Origin: Anaerolineae bacterium
Lineage (GTDB): Bacteria; Chloroflexota; Anaerolineae; Aggregatilineales; Phototrophicaceae
Reading direction: 5' to 3'
Length of the DNA stretch: 5,916 bases
Assembly (NCBI GenBank): GCA_025454675.1
Contig: JALONZ010000146.1
Coordinates: 1 to 5,916 of the forward strand
The translations under genes and the position numbers were made by a program. Shown here in pieces: positions 5,002 through 5,916 of this stretch. The notes under the pieces are model-generated. The model saw only the letters and a program-made list of their open reading frames with translations, made no database searches and was not told where the DNA came from. Position 1 is the first letter of the stretch. The number at the start of each line of letters is the position of its first letter.

Positions 5002-5916
5002 TCAAGCCAATGCCCGCGCCAGTTCACTCGCCGATTCAAATCTTTCTTCTGGCTTTTTGGATAATGCCCGTAAAATGGCACTCGACATCGTTTTTGGCAC
5101 ATCAGGACGCATATCACGCGGGTCGGCAGGTGGTTGTTGCAAATGGGCAAATAAAATTTGCCCCGCACTACCTTTATAGAGGCGTTCACCTGTGACCATC
5201 TCGAATAATACCACACCCAACGAATAAATATCCGCCCGATAATCCACTTCACGCGCCGCCATGATTTGTTCGGGTGCCATATAATCTATTGTGCCAATTG
5301 TGCCTGTACCTGTCAGTTGTGTGCCTGCATAATCCAAATGCGCGATGCCAAAATCCATCAAAATCGGTTGATACGTTTCGTTATCGGCGTTCAAACGGAG
5401 CATGATATTGGATGGTTTAATATCCCGATGCACCAACCCCTGCTTATGAATATAATCCAGCGCGTTGCCAATTTGAATGAGCCATTCGCGGATGGTCTCG
5501 TAACTCACCTTGTTCTCTTTGATGAATTGCCCCAACTCCATCCCATCCACAAATTCCATCGCTAAATAATGTGCGCCTGTGTCCATTCGTCCAGAATCAT
5601 ATAAACGCACAATATTGGGGTGCTTCAGTCGGGCGAGTGTGGTGGCTTCGCGTTCAAACCGTTTGACCAAATTCGGGTCTCTGGCGAGGTCATTCGGCAA
5701 TACTTTGACGGCGACCACGGTTTCATCGCCAAAACCTTTATACACCTCCCCCATTCCACCTTTGCCAATCACGCCTAATAATTCATATTTGCCACAATAT
5801 TGACCCGTAAACGCGCCCGGATTTTTGATTTCTGGCTTCACACCTGCCCGCGCCACCGATTTGATGTTATAACGCAACCCATATAATTTTTGGTCTACAA
5901 AATTTTCAAGGCGCTT
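5002..5916 (-). CDS. Hanks-type Ser/Thr protein kinase, C-terminal kinase domain (N-terminus beyond window edge)
   Basis: This is a eukaryotic-like protein kinase that transfers ATP phosphate to Ser/Thr of target proteins. The frame is open to the right edge (305 codons plus stop). Counting from the TTG at 5877, the kinase has the glycine loop GKGGMGEVY (38-46), the ATP lysine K58 in VAVKVL, helix-C glutamate E77, the catalytic HRDIKPSN (150-157), DFG (175-177), a Thr-rich activation segment (T189, T191, T193, T196) and APE (201-203). The domain therefore looks catalytically complete. It ends with the protein at about residue 290, with no transmembrane helix, PASTA or other C-terminal sensor. 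The TTG at 5877 lacks a spaced Shine-Dalgarno, and the 13 codons upstream stay open and look coding (RLENFVDQKLYG), so the start and any N-terminal domain lie outside. The usual bacterial layout puts the kinase first; here it is C-terminal. Confidence 0.93.
   Translation of the reverse strand, partial: KRLENFVDQKLYGLRYNIKSVARAGVKPEIKNPGAFTGQYCGKYELLGVIGKGGMGEVYKGFGDETVVAVKVLPNDLARDPNLVKRFEREATTLARLKHPNIVRLYDSGRMDTGAHYLAMEFVDGMELGQFIKENKVSYETIREWLIQIGNALDYIHKQGLVHRDIKPSNIMLRLNADNETYQPILMDFGIAHLDYAGTQLTGTGTIGTIDYMAPEQIMAAREVDYRADIYSLGVVLFEMVTGERLYKGSAGQILFAHLQQPPADPRDMRPDVPKTMSSAILRALSKKPEERFESASELARALA

Noticed and set aside
5875..5877. TTG at 5877 as the start of the kinase gene.
   Set aside because: It has no spaced Shine-Dalgarno, and the same frame stays open with coding-like sequence to the right edge, so the gene is treated as partial.

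Overview
This 5.9 kb window reads as an ordinary bacterial chromosome segment of moderate G+C. The gene mix (an F420-type luciferase-like oxidoreductase, a Hanks-type Ser/Thr kinase, a stand-alone aspartate kinase, a MalK-like ABC ATPase and a secreted protein of no recognised family) would fit a Chloroflexota (Anaerolineae-like) bacterium. That assignment is an inference from gene content only; no rRNA or other phylogenetic marker is present.

Layout. (1) Bases 1-769, minus strand: the N-terminal 256 codons of a MalK/UgpC-like ABC transporter ATPase, cut by the left edge. (2) 770-1015: an AT-rich divergent intergenic region with a promoter candidate in each direction and an 11-bp tandem repeat. 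(3) 1016-2158, plus strand: a secreted, cysteine-containing two-part protein of unknown function, followed by a terminator-like hairpin. (4) 2231-2496: a leader region with a promoter, a 29-codon ORF carrying Thr-Thr-Thr-Gly-Met-Thr-Met, a hairpin with a U-tract, and a strong intrinsic terminator just before the next gene. (5) 2497-3909, plus strand: aspartate kinase with two ACT domains of ThrA type. (6) 3919-4020: a composite palindrome made of two related hairpins in inverted orientation, lying between convergent genes. (7) 4041-4916, minus strand: an F420-dependent LLM-class oxidoreductase. (8) 5002-5916, minus strand: the C-terminal Ser/Thr kinase domain of a longer protein that runs off the right edge.

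The most notable point is the aspartate kinase leader. It has the parts of a ribosome-mediated attenuator: a promoter, a short ORF rich in Thr and Met codons, mutually exclusive hairpins, a terminator, then a gene with a strong Shine-Dalgarno. The signal suggested by the leader (threonine, perhaps methionine) matches the enzyme, whose ACT domains keep the two glutamines used for threonine sensing in related aspartate kinases. Control at transcript level and by allostery may therefore respond to the same end product. The second notable point is the paired palindrome at 3919-4020, whose two halves differ by paired substitutions that preserve the stems; this suggests a mobile or repeated REP/REPIN- or MITE-like family. 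The other genes show no evident functional link to each other.
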